From an uncultured Lachnospiraceae bacterium (GTDB taxonomy: Bacteria; Bacillota; Clostridia; Lachnospirales; Lachnospiraceae): a stretch of 10,065 bases of DNA. The notes under the pieces were generated by a model. It was not told where the DNA came from. It did no database searches and saw only the letters and a program-made list of their open reading frames with translations. This document shows positions 1 to 5,409 of the stretch, piece by piece. The stretch lies in the NCBI GenBank assembly GCA_947177515.1, contig CAMWUU010000106.1, forward strand, positions 1 through 10,065. The letters run 5' to 3'. The translations under genes were made by a program, and so were the position numbers. Within the stretch, counting starts at the first letter, position 1; every line of letters begins with the position of its first letter.

Positions 1-121
1 TATTGCTTTCAAAATAAATGTAATTTGGTTCTCCCCATACATTCCATGCCATTGCCGCATGGTAGGGAACAAGAAGCAAAACAATAATCCAACGTATATT
101 GTCAACATAGTATTTTCGCAT
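1..121 (-). CDS. Acyltransferase-3 family membrane protein, N-terminal 40 residues only
   Basis: This frame runs off the window's left edge; only the first 40 codons are visible. It starts at the ATG at 121-119, preceded by a GGGG-containing weak Shine-Dalgarno (SD). The protein begins MRKYYVDNIRWI, followed by a hydrophobic stretch ending in PYHAAMAWN. A basic start, an Asp-x-x-Arg pair and a first membrane helix ending near a His are the usual opening of integral membrane acyltransferases of the acyltransferase-3 (OafA/COG1835-like) family. In that family the His is part of the transfer site for O-acylation of sugars or polymers. The family call rests on this opening only; the substrate cannot be inferred. 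It is the last gene visible in the minus-strand run and starts 76 nt after the stop of the 54-aa ORF, so it may be co-transcribed. Confidence 0.65.
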   Translation of the reverse strand, partial: MRKYYVDNIRWIIVLLLVPYHAAMAWNVWGEPNYIYFESN

Positions 122-197
122 ACTTATCCCCGCTTTCGTCACTAATATTCAGTACCGTTATCCTACCATAAATGCACACAGTTCCATTAAATTTTAC

Positions 198-362
198 TTA
201 ATTTCTCTTTGCCGTATTATTAGCAATCGTCATCTGCCCTGCCCGTTCCCACTGCTCTGTGCTGATTGCCCTAGGCTTACGGTAGCCGATGTGTGGTTTC
301 GGAAAGGAATAGGCCTTAGATTTGCGGAAGAATGGCAGACAGACCGGCGCATTAAAATTCAC
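198..362 (-). CDS. Small hypothetical protein (54 aa), translationally coupled to the gene before it
   Basis: I do not recognise this protein. The frame starts with GTG at 362-360 and reads MNFNAPVCLPFFRKSKAYSF at the N terminus; the rest is basic and polar, with RAISTEQWERAGQ near the C terminus. There is no membrane segment. Two things support it as real. It has an AGGAGG ribosome binding site 9 nt upstream of the GTG, and it overlaps the stop of the preceding gene (352-354) by 11 nt, typical of translational coupling. The AGGAGG lies inside a 28-nt repeat that also supplies the ribosome binding site of the 93-aa gene. It could instead be the remnant of a longer gene rejoined at the repeat. 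Function unknown. Confidence 0.4.
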   Translation of the reverse strand: MNFNAPVCLPFFRKSKAYSFPKPHIGYRKPRAISTEQWERAGQMTIANNTAKRN

Positions 363-633
363 CCTCTGTACCCTCCTCTACATCAATCCTAAAGTTAACA
401 CCATCCGCAATTCCCATAAATGGCTCAACTGTAGTTCTTGCAAACGTACAATCCCACTTCTGCGACTTACAATACTCCATACCATCTGCCAAATGACCAT
501 CCTCTACAACAGCCCTTACAACACCCTTATCAATATTAATTCTACTTCCCTCCACCACTTCCACAAATACCCATTTTCCAGGATACTTCTCAACCATTTC
601 ATCCCATGTCATCAATTCACTTGGCTTTAACAT
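352..633 (-). CDS. Hypothetical small acidic protein (93 aa) in repeat-flanked cassette
   Basis: The protein begins MLKPSELMTWDEMVEKYPGK and ends with VNFRIDVEEGTEGEF. It looks like a compact soluble alpha/beta protein with no signal peptide or membrane helix. I do not recognise the family; small cytosolic proteins of this kind (helix, then WVFVEV-type strands) are common in accessory clusters, including toxin-immunity loci, but no toxin is visible here. The frame is open further upstream (an ATG at 687), but I chose the ATG at 633 because GAGGGGGGG sits 6 nt before it, whereas the 687 ATG has AAGG directly abutting it. Its last codons and the sequence just before its start share a 28-nt direct repeat. 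The next gene overlaps its stop. Confidence 0.6.
   Translation of the reverse strand: MLKPSELMTWDEMVEKYPGKWVFVEVVEGSRINIDKGVVRAVVEDGHLADGMEYCKSQKWDCTFARTTVEPFMGIADGVNFRIDVEEGTEGEF
374..401. repeat. 28-nt direct repeat, copy 1 (VNFRxDVE tail plus ribosome binding site)
   Basis: Positions 374-401 match 644-671 at all but two positions, in the same orientation and 270 nt apart. Read on the minus strand, this copy encodes VNFRIDVE of the 93-aa protein and ends in an AGAGGAGG that serves as ribosome binding site of the 54-aa ORF downstream. Confidence 0.8.
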
Positions 634-642
634 ATTTTTCCC

Positions 643-905
643 CCCCTCTACATCAACCCTAAAGTTAACACGAACGAAAAGTCCCATCCTTGTGACGTTC
701 AGTATTTCATTCTTACCCGCATCCCTGCCTCTGGCAAAGCGCCTTCCTTCAAGCGAGAACCCTAATTCATATTCTTCACATCAGCCCGCACAATCGCTAT
801 CCTGGTAATTTACTGCAGCCATTCAACAATTACCCTTGTTTCATATCTATCCAATCGATTCACTATCCACACACCAGCATTAAACACCACTAATCTTCTC
901 AAAAT
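643..905 (-). pseudogene. Degenerate coding remnant, possibly an FGE/C-type-lectin-fold C terminus
   Basis: No intact gene occupies this stretch, but coding-like fragments appear in successive minus-strand frames. The first, ending at a TAA near 811, reads NRLDRYETRVIVEWLQ. The second starts at an ATG at 822-820, reads MAAVNYQDSDCAG and stops at TGA 783-781. The third continues in the same frame as CEEYELGFSLEGRRF and on to VNFRVDVEGG, fusing in frame with the 93-aa gene. Joined through one frameshift, RV-x-W-x-A-x-N-x-GF resembles the C-terminal end of formylglycine-generating-enzyme/sulfatase-modifying-factor-fold proteins, which often end RGGSW...GFR. This similarity is by eye and weak. 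An alternative is several unrelated decayed small genes. Confidence 0.3.
644..671. repeat. 28-nt direct repeat, copy 2 (VNFRxDVE tail plus ribosome binding site)
   Basis: Second copy of the repeat at 374-401. On the minus strand it encodes VNFRVDVE at the end of a broken coding fragment and runs into the G-rich ribosome binding site of the 93-aa gene. The two copies therefore play the same part: tail of one reading frame and translation signal of the next. Confidence 0.8.
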
Positions 906-930
906 ATCTTTTTCCCCCTTAACCTAATAT

Positions 931-1278
931 CTAAAACCAAAGGAAATCTCCCTCCAATGCTGGATCATAGTTTGTATCTGAGAGGTATACACCTCCCGGA
1001 TCCTCTTTCTGCAAATTCTGCATGGCTTTAACCGAAAATCGTCCTTCACACTTAAAATATTTAACAATCACCCGTCTATCATTGAATAAATCATAAATAT
1101 CCTTATATGTCACAATTTTTAATACAATAAATTGATTTAGAAACATTTCCCTTATTTCATCGTCTGTAAGGACTATCTCATTATCTACCTTAATATTATT
1201 CTCATTATCTTCAGGATACCCCAGTTCCCTAACCTCCTTCGTTGTACGACCATAACGAACACCTATTTCAATCATCAT
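931..1278 (-). CDS. Hypothetical protein (115 aa)
   Basis: I do not recognise this protein. It begins MMIEIGVRYGRTTKEVREL, has an acidic middle (ILTDDEIREMF-like segment), a KYFKCEGRF stretch, and ends ALEGDFLWF. There is no signal peptide or membrane helix, so it is probably cytosolic. The frame is open back to an ATG at 1320 (129 aa), but I prefer 1278 because a GGAG lies 7 nt upstream of it, while the 1320 start has only a distant AGGA. It heads the run of small minus-strand genes, with a possible TTGACA -35 box and two small hairpins upstream. A role as an accessory or immunity-type protein is only a guess from size and setting. Confidence 0.55.
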   Translation of the reverse strand: MMIEIGVRYGRTTKEVRELGYPEDNENNIKVDNEIVLTDDEIREMFLNQFIVLKIVTYKDIYDLFNDRRVIVKYFKCEGRFSVKAMQNLQKEDPGGVYLSDTNYDPALEGDFLWF

Positions 1279-1329
1279 ATTAATCTCCAATTCAGACTTA
1301 ACAGATACGCTCCCTATCATACCACATAC

Positions 1330-1376
1330 AGTTTCCTGCTATGAAACTCCCTCTTAAAGACCTTTCTTCGGTCTTT
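1330..1376 (-). other. Two small hairpins in the leader of the 115-aa gene
   Basis: On the minus strand, AAAGACC/GGTCTTT (1356-1362 with 1370-1376, 7-nt loop) is followed by AGTTTC/GAAACT (1330-1335 with 1343-1348, 7-nt loop). Neither is followed by a U-run on the minus strand, so they are not terminators of that transcript; the first has four T residues on the plus strand and could be a weak plus-strand terminator. They may structure the 5' leader. Confidence 0.35.
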
Positions 1377-1403
1377 TATGATAAGTATAAAGTGATAGTA
1401 CAA

Positions 1404-1432
1404 TAAAGATATATAATATATATTATTGTCAA
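1404..1432 (-). promoter_or_regulatory. Possible promoter for the 931-1278 gene
   Basis: A perfect TTGACA (minus strand, 1432-1427) is followed by a very AT-rich stretch. The -10 is not clear: TATCTT lies at 15 nt spacing and poorer matches at 16-17. The match could be chance in AT-rich DNA. No other feature is evident between 1380 and 1510. Confidence 0.3.
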
Positions 1433-1514
1433 ACTACTTATGTTCAACAAATTTTTTAGTTTTTCATCTGAATTTAATATAGCATGGTTTCCTCTATTTG
1501 TCAAGAGATGCAAA

Positions 1515-1557
1515 AGGGACGCAATTCATCCCCTACCTTAAAGGTGGGGACTTCTTG
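1515..1557 (+). mobile_element. Orphan IS605/TnpB-type right-end hairpin
   Basis: The segment GACGCAATTCATCCCC, then ACCTTAAAGGT, then GGGGACTTCTTG has the layout I associate with the 3' end of IS200/IS605-group elements carrying tnpB, where a subterminal hairpin forms the right end. The stem is CCCC-ACCTT / AAGGT-GGGG with one bulged T. An intact element would have tnpB to the left on the plus strand; none is present, so this is a solitary remnant or a non-autonomous derivative. Confidence 0.55.
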
Positions 1558-1729
1558 TTATAAGAGGTTAAATCAGCAGCTCGTGCTTCAAGCATAATAC
1601 CTAATTCCTTCTCTTTTGATAAAATAATATGAAGTATTTTAGCTGCTAGTTTATTATCTGCTGAAAATAATTGTCAACAATGTAAATATATTTTTTAAGA
1701 AATATTTTTACATTGTTGTTCTCTATCAT
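1556..1729 (-). pseudogene. Broken gene fragment of unknown function
   Basis: Two short minus-strand frames join through a frameshift near 1650-1670. The first starts at the ATG 1729-1727 and reads MIENNNVKIFLKKYIYIVDN before stopping at 1646. The second, open from 1673, reads DNKLAAKILHIILSKEKEL and then LEARAADLTSYN, running straight into the IS605-type right end at 1556. The amino-acid pattern looks like real coding sequence, helical and charged, but I do not recognise it. There is no ribosome binding site before the ATG. The element junction may mark where an insertion cut the gene. Confidence 0.3.
1676..1717. repeat. AT-rich inverted repeat (16-nt arms, one mismatch)
   Basis: AACAATGTAAATATAT at 1676-1691 pairs with ATATTTTTACATTGTT at 1702-1717, with a 10-nt loop. 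It separates the IS605-type remnant from the IS200 remnant. It may be a bidirectional terminator or part of a left-end hairpin of the decayed IS200 element. Confidence 0.55.
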
Positions 1730-1745
1730 TGTTAATATATGTTTA

Positions 1746-2077
1746 ACCGCCCATTCTTATTGCAGGGTCAGAGAAGATGTGAGGGGGATGAGCAATACAC
1801 TGTGCAAGTATAAGAATATCGAGATTATTGCAGGGGTGATGGGTAGATCACGTGCATCTAAGTGTGGCAATCAAACCCAAAATATGCATATCAAATTTCA
1901 TGGGTTATTGAAAAAGAAAGAATACGTTAATACTCTATGATTAACACCCGGAATTGCAGGGCAAGTGGGTACTATATGGAAGCAGTTGGTAATATCACAG
2001 ATAAAGCCGTACAGAAGGATATAAAAGAACAAGCAGAAGAATCGCAGAAGGAAGATAGGGGAAGTACCGCTTTGTAA
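1746..2077 (+). pseudogene. tnpA: IS200-family transposase TnpA, degenerate
   Basis: TnpA of IS200 is a small (about 130-150 aa) Y1 HUH single-strand transposase. The fragments keep family order across frames: REDVRGMSNTLCKYKNIEII, then after a +1 shift DHVHLSVAIKPKICISNFMGY (the HVH metal-binding motif), a TGA, KRKNTLILYD, a TAA, HPELQGKW, then in another frame GYYMEAVGNITDKAV and QKDIKEQ, ending at TAA 2075-2077. The N-terminal third is missing. The conserved catalytic Tyr, expected in a YIxxQ segment, is Asp here (DIKEQ). At least two frameshifts, two internal stops and loss of the catalytic residue show it is dead. It is the only plus-strand coding material, and a right-end hairpin follows at 2129-2151. 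Confidence 0.8.
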
Positions 2078-2128
2078 GCGAACCAGTAATGGTGCTTGTG
2101 ACACCGCCCTTTGGGGCAAACAGTATCA

Positions 2129-2151
2129 AACCACCAGTTGAACTGGTGGTT
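2129..2151 (+). mobile_element. IS200 right-end hairpin
   Basis: AACCACCAGTT and AACTGGTGGTT are perfect complements around a single G, so the outer 7-9 pairs can form a hairpin. Its place about 50 nt after the tnpA remnant fits the subterminal right-end structure recognised by IS200 transposase. The stretch from here to 2303 holds no gene that I can see. Confidence 0.6.
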
Positions 2152-2303
2152 GATGACTTAGCTGCCGGTGTTTTATGCACACAAAGCATATCGATACTGT
2201 AATAAGCTGGCATACTCATAATCAATACTCATATTTCATTTCCCAAAATAATTTATAGTTGTTTTTTTACCCTATCCGAGGAGCATTAAAATTTTGATTA
2301 AAT

Positions 2304-2864
2304 TTACTGCATATCCTGTTTCTTTTTATATATCCATACCATAAGCTTTCCCCCTAAACAGACCGATAAAACTAGTAAAATATAAACGATACTAGATTTA
2401 ACTAAAAATGTTAATCCACACAAGATCCCGCCGATTAATAAATACAATTTAAAATCCACATTCTGACGAAGGGAACTAACAAGCTGTCCAATCAATCCTA
2501 AAACAACAAGAAAGAAACTAAAAATACCAAATGTAACCTTTATTATATTTATACCATTTTCTATTATCTCATTACATATCATATATGCATTTACAGTTAT
2601 AACACAAAACAATACATCAAAGAAAAACATAATAAACATAAGCATTAAATAGTCATCACTATTATTTTTTGCACTCTTTTTGCTCATAAAATATAGTATA
2701 CATGGAAAAATACAAAATATAATATTGATGTATTTTGATCCCCACATATCAATCTTCCCGTTAATTGTAAAATGTAAAGGTATCTCCTTGGGTAAAATCA
2801 AAATAGAAATAATAAAAATAATTATAGGAAGAATACAAAATAAAAAAGCTACTTTTTGTTTCAT
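2304..2864 (-). CDS. DUF1648/SdpI-like integral membrane protein (186 aa)
   Basis: The protein is almost wholly hydrophobic, with about six membrane helices (residues 5-24, 46-60, 71-98, 106-128, 139-157 and 159-178). Just after the first helix, residues 24-44 read LPKEIPLHF, then NGKIDMWGSK, the hallmark of the DUF1648 domain that opens SdpI-type proteins. SdpI of Bacillus protects cells from the toxic peptide SdpC and binds a repressor, but most DUF1648 proteins have no known role. The C-terminal part aligns only loosely with the SdpI domain. I chose the ATG at 2864 because GAGGAGAGGA precedes it by 7 nt; the GTG at 2882 overlaps that site and is unlikely. It lies downstream of the ABC exporter on the same strand, which would fit an immunity or export partnership, but this is inference. 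Confidence 0.75.
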   Translation of the reverse strand: MKQKVAFLFCILPIIIFIISILILPKEIPLHFTINGKIDMWGSKYINIIFCIFPCILYFMSKKSAKNNSDDYLMLMFIMFFFDVLFCVITVNAYMICNEIIENGINIIKVTFGIFSFFLVVLGLIGQLVSSLRQNVDFKLYLLIGGILCGLTFLVKSSIVYILLVLSVCLGGKLMVWIYKKKQDMQ

Positions 2865-2915
2865 AATAAATCCTCTCCTCACTTTAAAAATATACTACCT
2901 TATCAGAAATTTATA

Positions 2916-3111
2916 TTAAATCTGAATCATGAGTGGCAATGATACTAGCGGGCTAACCCTGCGTTCCAGTTCTCCTAACCGCTTTTGGGTGTTTTCCAGA
3001 ATCCGGCTTAATTCCTCCTGATCTCGGAATACTTGATATACTGCTGCCATGCAAATCCCAGGCAGTTGTGCCCTGATAAACTCCTCTCTGCCATAGTTAT
3101 CGGTTAAACTT
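2916..3111 (-). pseudogene. Orphan C-terminal coding fragment after the ABC exporter
   Basis: Directly after the ABC exporter's TAG, in the same frame, an open frame reads ISLTDNYGREEFIRAQLPGI, then a helical charged stretch with EELSRILENTQKRLGELE, and ends SLPLMIQI at TAA 2918-2916. It has no start of its own apart from an internal ATG and no ribosome binding site. The residue pattern (amphipathic, coiled-coil-like end) looks genuinely coding, so it is probably the tail of a gene whose front was lost when the exporter came to sit beside it. A readthrough extension of the exporter is less likely. I do not recognise the family. Confidence 0.35.
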
Positions 3112-3113
3112 AT

Positions 3114-4742
3114 CTACATCCTGATGCCACATTCCTCCAACTTACCATCTTTTAAAACAATTACCTGATCATACTTCTCCAATTTTTCTTTCGTCTGTTG
3201 ATGGGTTACGGTTATAATGGTTTTATCTTTTCTTTTTAGAATATTATCTTCCAACTCCTGGGCGATATCTGGATCAAGATTTGCTGTAAACTCATCCAAT
3301 AGCAGCACCTGGCTGTTGCGCAAAAGAGCGCGCGCCAAACCAATCCGCTGTTTTTCCCCACCAGAAAAATTACTTCCATTTTCATGAACCATGGTTTCAA
3401 TCCCTTCCGGCAGTGCAGCAACCATTTTTTTCAACCCGGTCTGCTCAACCACATCAGAAATCTTCTGTTCCGAATAATCGTCACAAAACAGGGTGATATT
3501 ATTACGGATGGTGTCGTTAAACAAAAAAGTATCCTGCTTTACCATCGTAATTGCTTCGGACATATTCTTACGACTGACATTTTTTATATCTATATCTTTC
3601 ACAGCAATTTTTCCTGTATAATTCTGATAAATTCCTGCCAACAAATTCAGCAGGGAACTTTTTCCTGTACCGCTGCTGCCCAACAGCACATAATGCTTTC
3701 CTTCCTTGAAACAATAAGTACAGTCCCTTAATACCTTCTTTTCGCCATAGCCGTATGTAATGCCTTCCAATGTAATATCCCCCTTAAGGAGCACTTCGCC
3801 AGACATATCCTGCATTTTTTGCTTATCCAATATTTTTGCAAATTGCTCTTTGATCGGTCTTGCAGCACAGAAATTTGCTATTACGGTTGGAATACTGGTA
3901 ATCGGCGATACTACCTTGCCAATCAAATGTCCAAACGCAATAACCATCCCAGCAGAAAACAATCCTTTCTGCGAAAAAAATGCCGCCGCCGCCATAACCA
4001 GTACCGTTGAGAGTAAACCAACAAACTCCCCCACACATGCACATATAACCCTGTAATTTTCACCCTTCCTTTTTGCTACTTCAACTTCGGTATTTTTTGT
4101 ACGATGCTTACTTATAATTGCGCCCATCATGTGGAATAAATGAATAATGCCAAACCCGGAAAAATCATCTTTGATTTCCTCCATATACTCCCCAAGCTTC
4201 CCGCTATACTCCCTCATGCTCTTTTCTAACGGTCGGGTAGTGATTCTTGTAGTACCAAGTGTAATAAATGCCAGAACCAACATTACAATAAGCATAACAG
4301 GCTGTACAATTATAGTAATTAAGGAGGAGGATAAAAAGGCCACTAACATCTCTCCTGTTCTTATTATATTGCGAAAATAGGTATCTTCGATAATTGTAAT
4401 ATTATTGCTCAATTCATTGATATATTCCGCACTGCTCTGTGTTTCGAAGTCCATCATATTCTGCAAATAAATATGTTCAAATAAGTTATTTTTCAGATTT
4501 TTCCTTGTTTCCGCAATTATATAAGCTTTTACGTAGTTGTACCCAGCCTCCAGTAAAATGTAAATTACCACAAAAAGTAAACTATACAGTAAAGTGGAAA
4601 TCAGCTTATCCTGCTGCTCAGAAACACAGTCAATCAATGCGCTCATAACAAGCGAAAATAAGGTTCCACCCACCCCACTTGCTATCATCAAAAAAATCAC
4701 GAAAATTGTTAATAGTTTCTTCTTTGTCATGTACCGAATCAT
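3114..4742 (-). CDS. ABC exporter, fused transmembrane and ATPase domains (542 aa)
   Basis: A half-transporter of the type-IV exporter fold that should act as a dimer in the cell membrane. The first ~290 residues hold about six membrane helices (around 10-37, 48-66, 132-165 as two, 236-256, 262-290). The ATPase domain follows: Walker A GSSGTGKS (355-362), Q-loop Gln403, signature FSGGEKQ (459-465), Walker B VLLLDE (479-484), D-loop NLD (488-490), switch His514. All catalytic residues are present and the length is normal, so it should be active. There is no N-terminal peptidase domain. The start is the ATG at 4742 with AAAGGAGA 7 nt before it. It has its own extended -10 promoter. Substrate unknown; peptides, lipids or drugs are all possible. 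The DUF1648 protein downstream hints at peptide export or immunity. Confidence 0.9.
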   Translation of the reverse strand: MIRYMTKKKLLTIFVIFLMIASGVGGTLFSLVMSALIDCVSEQQDKLISTLLYSLLFVVIYILLEAGYNYVKAYIIAETRKNLKNNLFEHIYLQNMMDFETQSSAEYINELSNNITIIEDTYFRNIIRTGEMLVAFLSSSLITIIVQPVMLIVMLVLAFITLGTTRITTRPLEKSMREYSGKLGEYMEEIKDDFSGFGIIHLFHMMGAIISKHRTKNTEVEVAKRKGENYRVICACVGEFVGLLSTVLVMAAAAFFSQKGLFSAGMVIAFGHLIGKVVSPITSIPTVIANFCAARPIKEQFAKILDKQKMQDMSGEVLLKGDITLEGITYGYGEKKVLRDCTYCFKEGKHYVLLGSSGTGKSSLLNLLAGIYQNYTGKIAVKDIDIKNVSRKNMSEAITMVKQDTFLFNDTIRNNITLFCDDYSEQKISDVVEQTGLKKMVAALPEGIETMVHENGSNFSGGEKQRIGLARALLRNSQVLLLDEFTANLDPDIAQELEDNILKRKDKTIITVTHQQTKEKLEKYDQVIVLKDGKLEECGIRM

Positions 4743-4809
4743 TTTTTATCTCCTTTACCTAAAATTACCAAAACCTATGCACTTTATATTTTCTTATAAG
4801 TTTATTTGT

Positions 4810-4818
4810 ATTATATCA
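4810..4818 (-). promoter_or_regulatory. Extended -10 promoter of the ABC exporter
   Basis: On the minus strand TGATATAAT is a perfect extended -10 (TGn plus TATAAT). No good -35 is present, which is usual for extended -10 promoters. Transcription would start near 4803, about 60 nt before the exporter start at 4742. The promoter lies just past the stop of the upstream pseudogene. Confidence 0.6.
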
Positions 4819-4826
4819 TATTTTTA

Positions 4827-5136
4827 TCATCCCATTTCTTCCGATATTTTCTTTATCCGCTGTAAAGGAAAGGGATATATATCACTGGCATCATCATCGA
4901 GAATAAAATCACATTCTGCCTTGTCAATCTTCGCCCGACCCAAGAGCACCCCAAGCATCCAATAACCTGTGACCTCCTCCCCGCCTCCAATCGATGATAG
5001 TGTCGAAACAGAACCAATACCATCGCAGACATCAAGCTGTAAATACCCTTTTTGCTTCCCGGATCATATGGATATAATTTCCAATTCCATTTTCTATAAG
5101 TTCTATAAATACCGGATCATTCTTATTTGCTGCATC
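4827..5136 (-). pseudogene. Frameshifted gene of unknown function
   Basis: Three minus-strand frames read as one protein. An ATG at 5135, with GGAGAG 10 nt upstream, opens a frame that stops after 10 codons. One nucleotide away, from 5136, the next frame reads DAANKNDPVFIELIENGIG, then NYIHMIREAK. At a run of five A (5049-5053 on the plus strand as T) the sense moves to a third frame reading GYLQLDVCDGIGSV, EEVTGYWMLGVLLGRAK and DDDASDIYPFPLQRIKKI, ending at TGA 4829-4827. Removing one A restores AKGYLQLD. The C-terminal ~70 residues look soluble and acidic; I do not recognise the family. Two small repeats lie within it (CCGGATCAT at 5059 and 5112; a tandem 9-nt TTCTATAAR at 5092-5109). It is probably inactive. 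Confidence 0.5.
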
Positions 5137-5189
5137 TTATTTATACTCTCCTATCTATAATATTTTCATGGCGGCAAAATCTCCACGTT

Positions 5190-5219
5190 TTTGCGCGGTT
5201 CCTTCCGGTCGGACGCAAA
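5190..5219 (-). other. Leader hairpin upstream of the frameshifted gene
   Basis: TTTGCG and CGCAAA arms (5190-5195 and 5214-5219) enclose a GC-rich 18-nt interior with further CCGG self-complementarity. The GC content is much higher than the flanks, so this may be a structured 5' leader of the pseudogene's transcript. Confidence 0.3.
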
Positions 5220-5227
5220 TCGGTGCT

Positions 5228-5253
5228 GGTATAATATCTGGTGATATTATACC
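5228..5253. promoter_or_regulatory. Perfect palindrome carrying TATAAT on both strands
   Basis: GGTATAATATC (5228-5238) and GATATTATACC (5243-5253) are exact complements with a 4-nt gap. Each arm contains TATAAT, so it may be a -10 box overlapped by an operator, or a hairpin in the leader. The minus-strand TATAAT lies about 110 nt upstream of the frameshifted gene's ATG. No convincing -35 is present on either strand. Confidence 0.4.
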
Positions 5254-5263
5254 ATAAAAATCC

Positions 5264-5307
5264 TAAAAAAAGAAAGTATTTTTACAATTTTGCTAAATAA
5301 ACTTTCT
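5264..5307 (-). terminator. Second intrinsic terminator downstream of rny
   Basis: On the minus strand, AGAAAGT and ACTTTCT arms (5301-5307 with 5271-5277) enclose an AT-rich interior with partial further pairing and are followed directly by a run of T residues (5270-5264). It is about 50 nt past the first terminator and may catch readthrough from rny before the next transcription unit. Confidence 0.5.
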
Positions 5308-5355
5308 AATTTTTTAACAACAATTTCTGGCCAACCCACCCTTAACACAAACCCT

Positions 5356-5400
5356 ATAAAATGACAAAGGAACACTCCATTTACGGAAGTGCTCCTTTGC
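5356..5400 (-). terminator. Intrinsic terminator of rny
   Basis: Ten nucleotides after the rny stop, the minus strand forms a long hairpin: GCAAAGGAGCACTTCC pairs with GGAGTGTTCCTTTGT around a 6-nt loop, with one bulge and G-U pairs, followed by CATTTTAT. Stem strength and placement fit rho-independent termination. Confidence 0.8.
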
Positions 5401-5409
5401 CTTTACCTC

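Noticed and set aside
322..630. Plus-strand open frame of 102 codons
   Set aside because: Antisense to the 93-aa gene, which has a strong ribosome binding site; the translation has no recognisable pattern.
781..783. In-frame TGA read as selenocysteine
   Set aside because: No selenocysteine insertion hairpin is evident just after it, the surrounding sequence is decayed, and another frameshift lies nearby; a simple stop is more likely.
1898..2225. Two minus-strand open frames
   Set aside because: They are antisense to the IS200 tnpA remnant and its right end.
3384..4648. Several plus-strand open frames
   Set aside because: All are antisense to the ABC exporter, which shows complete ATPase motifs.
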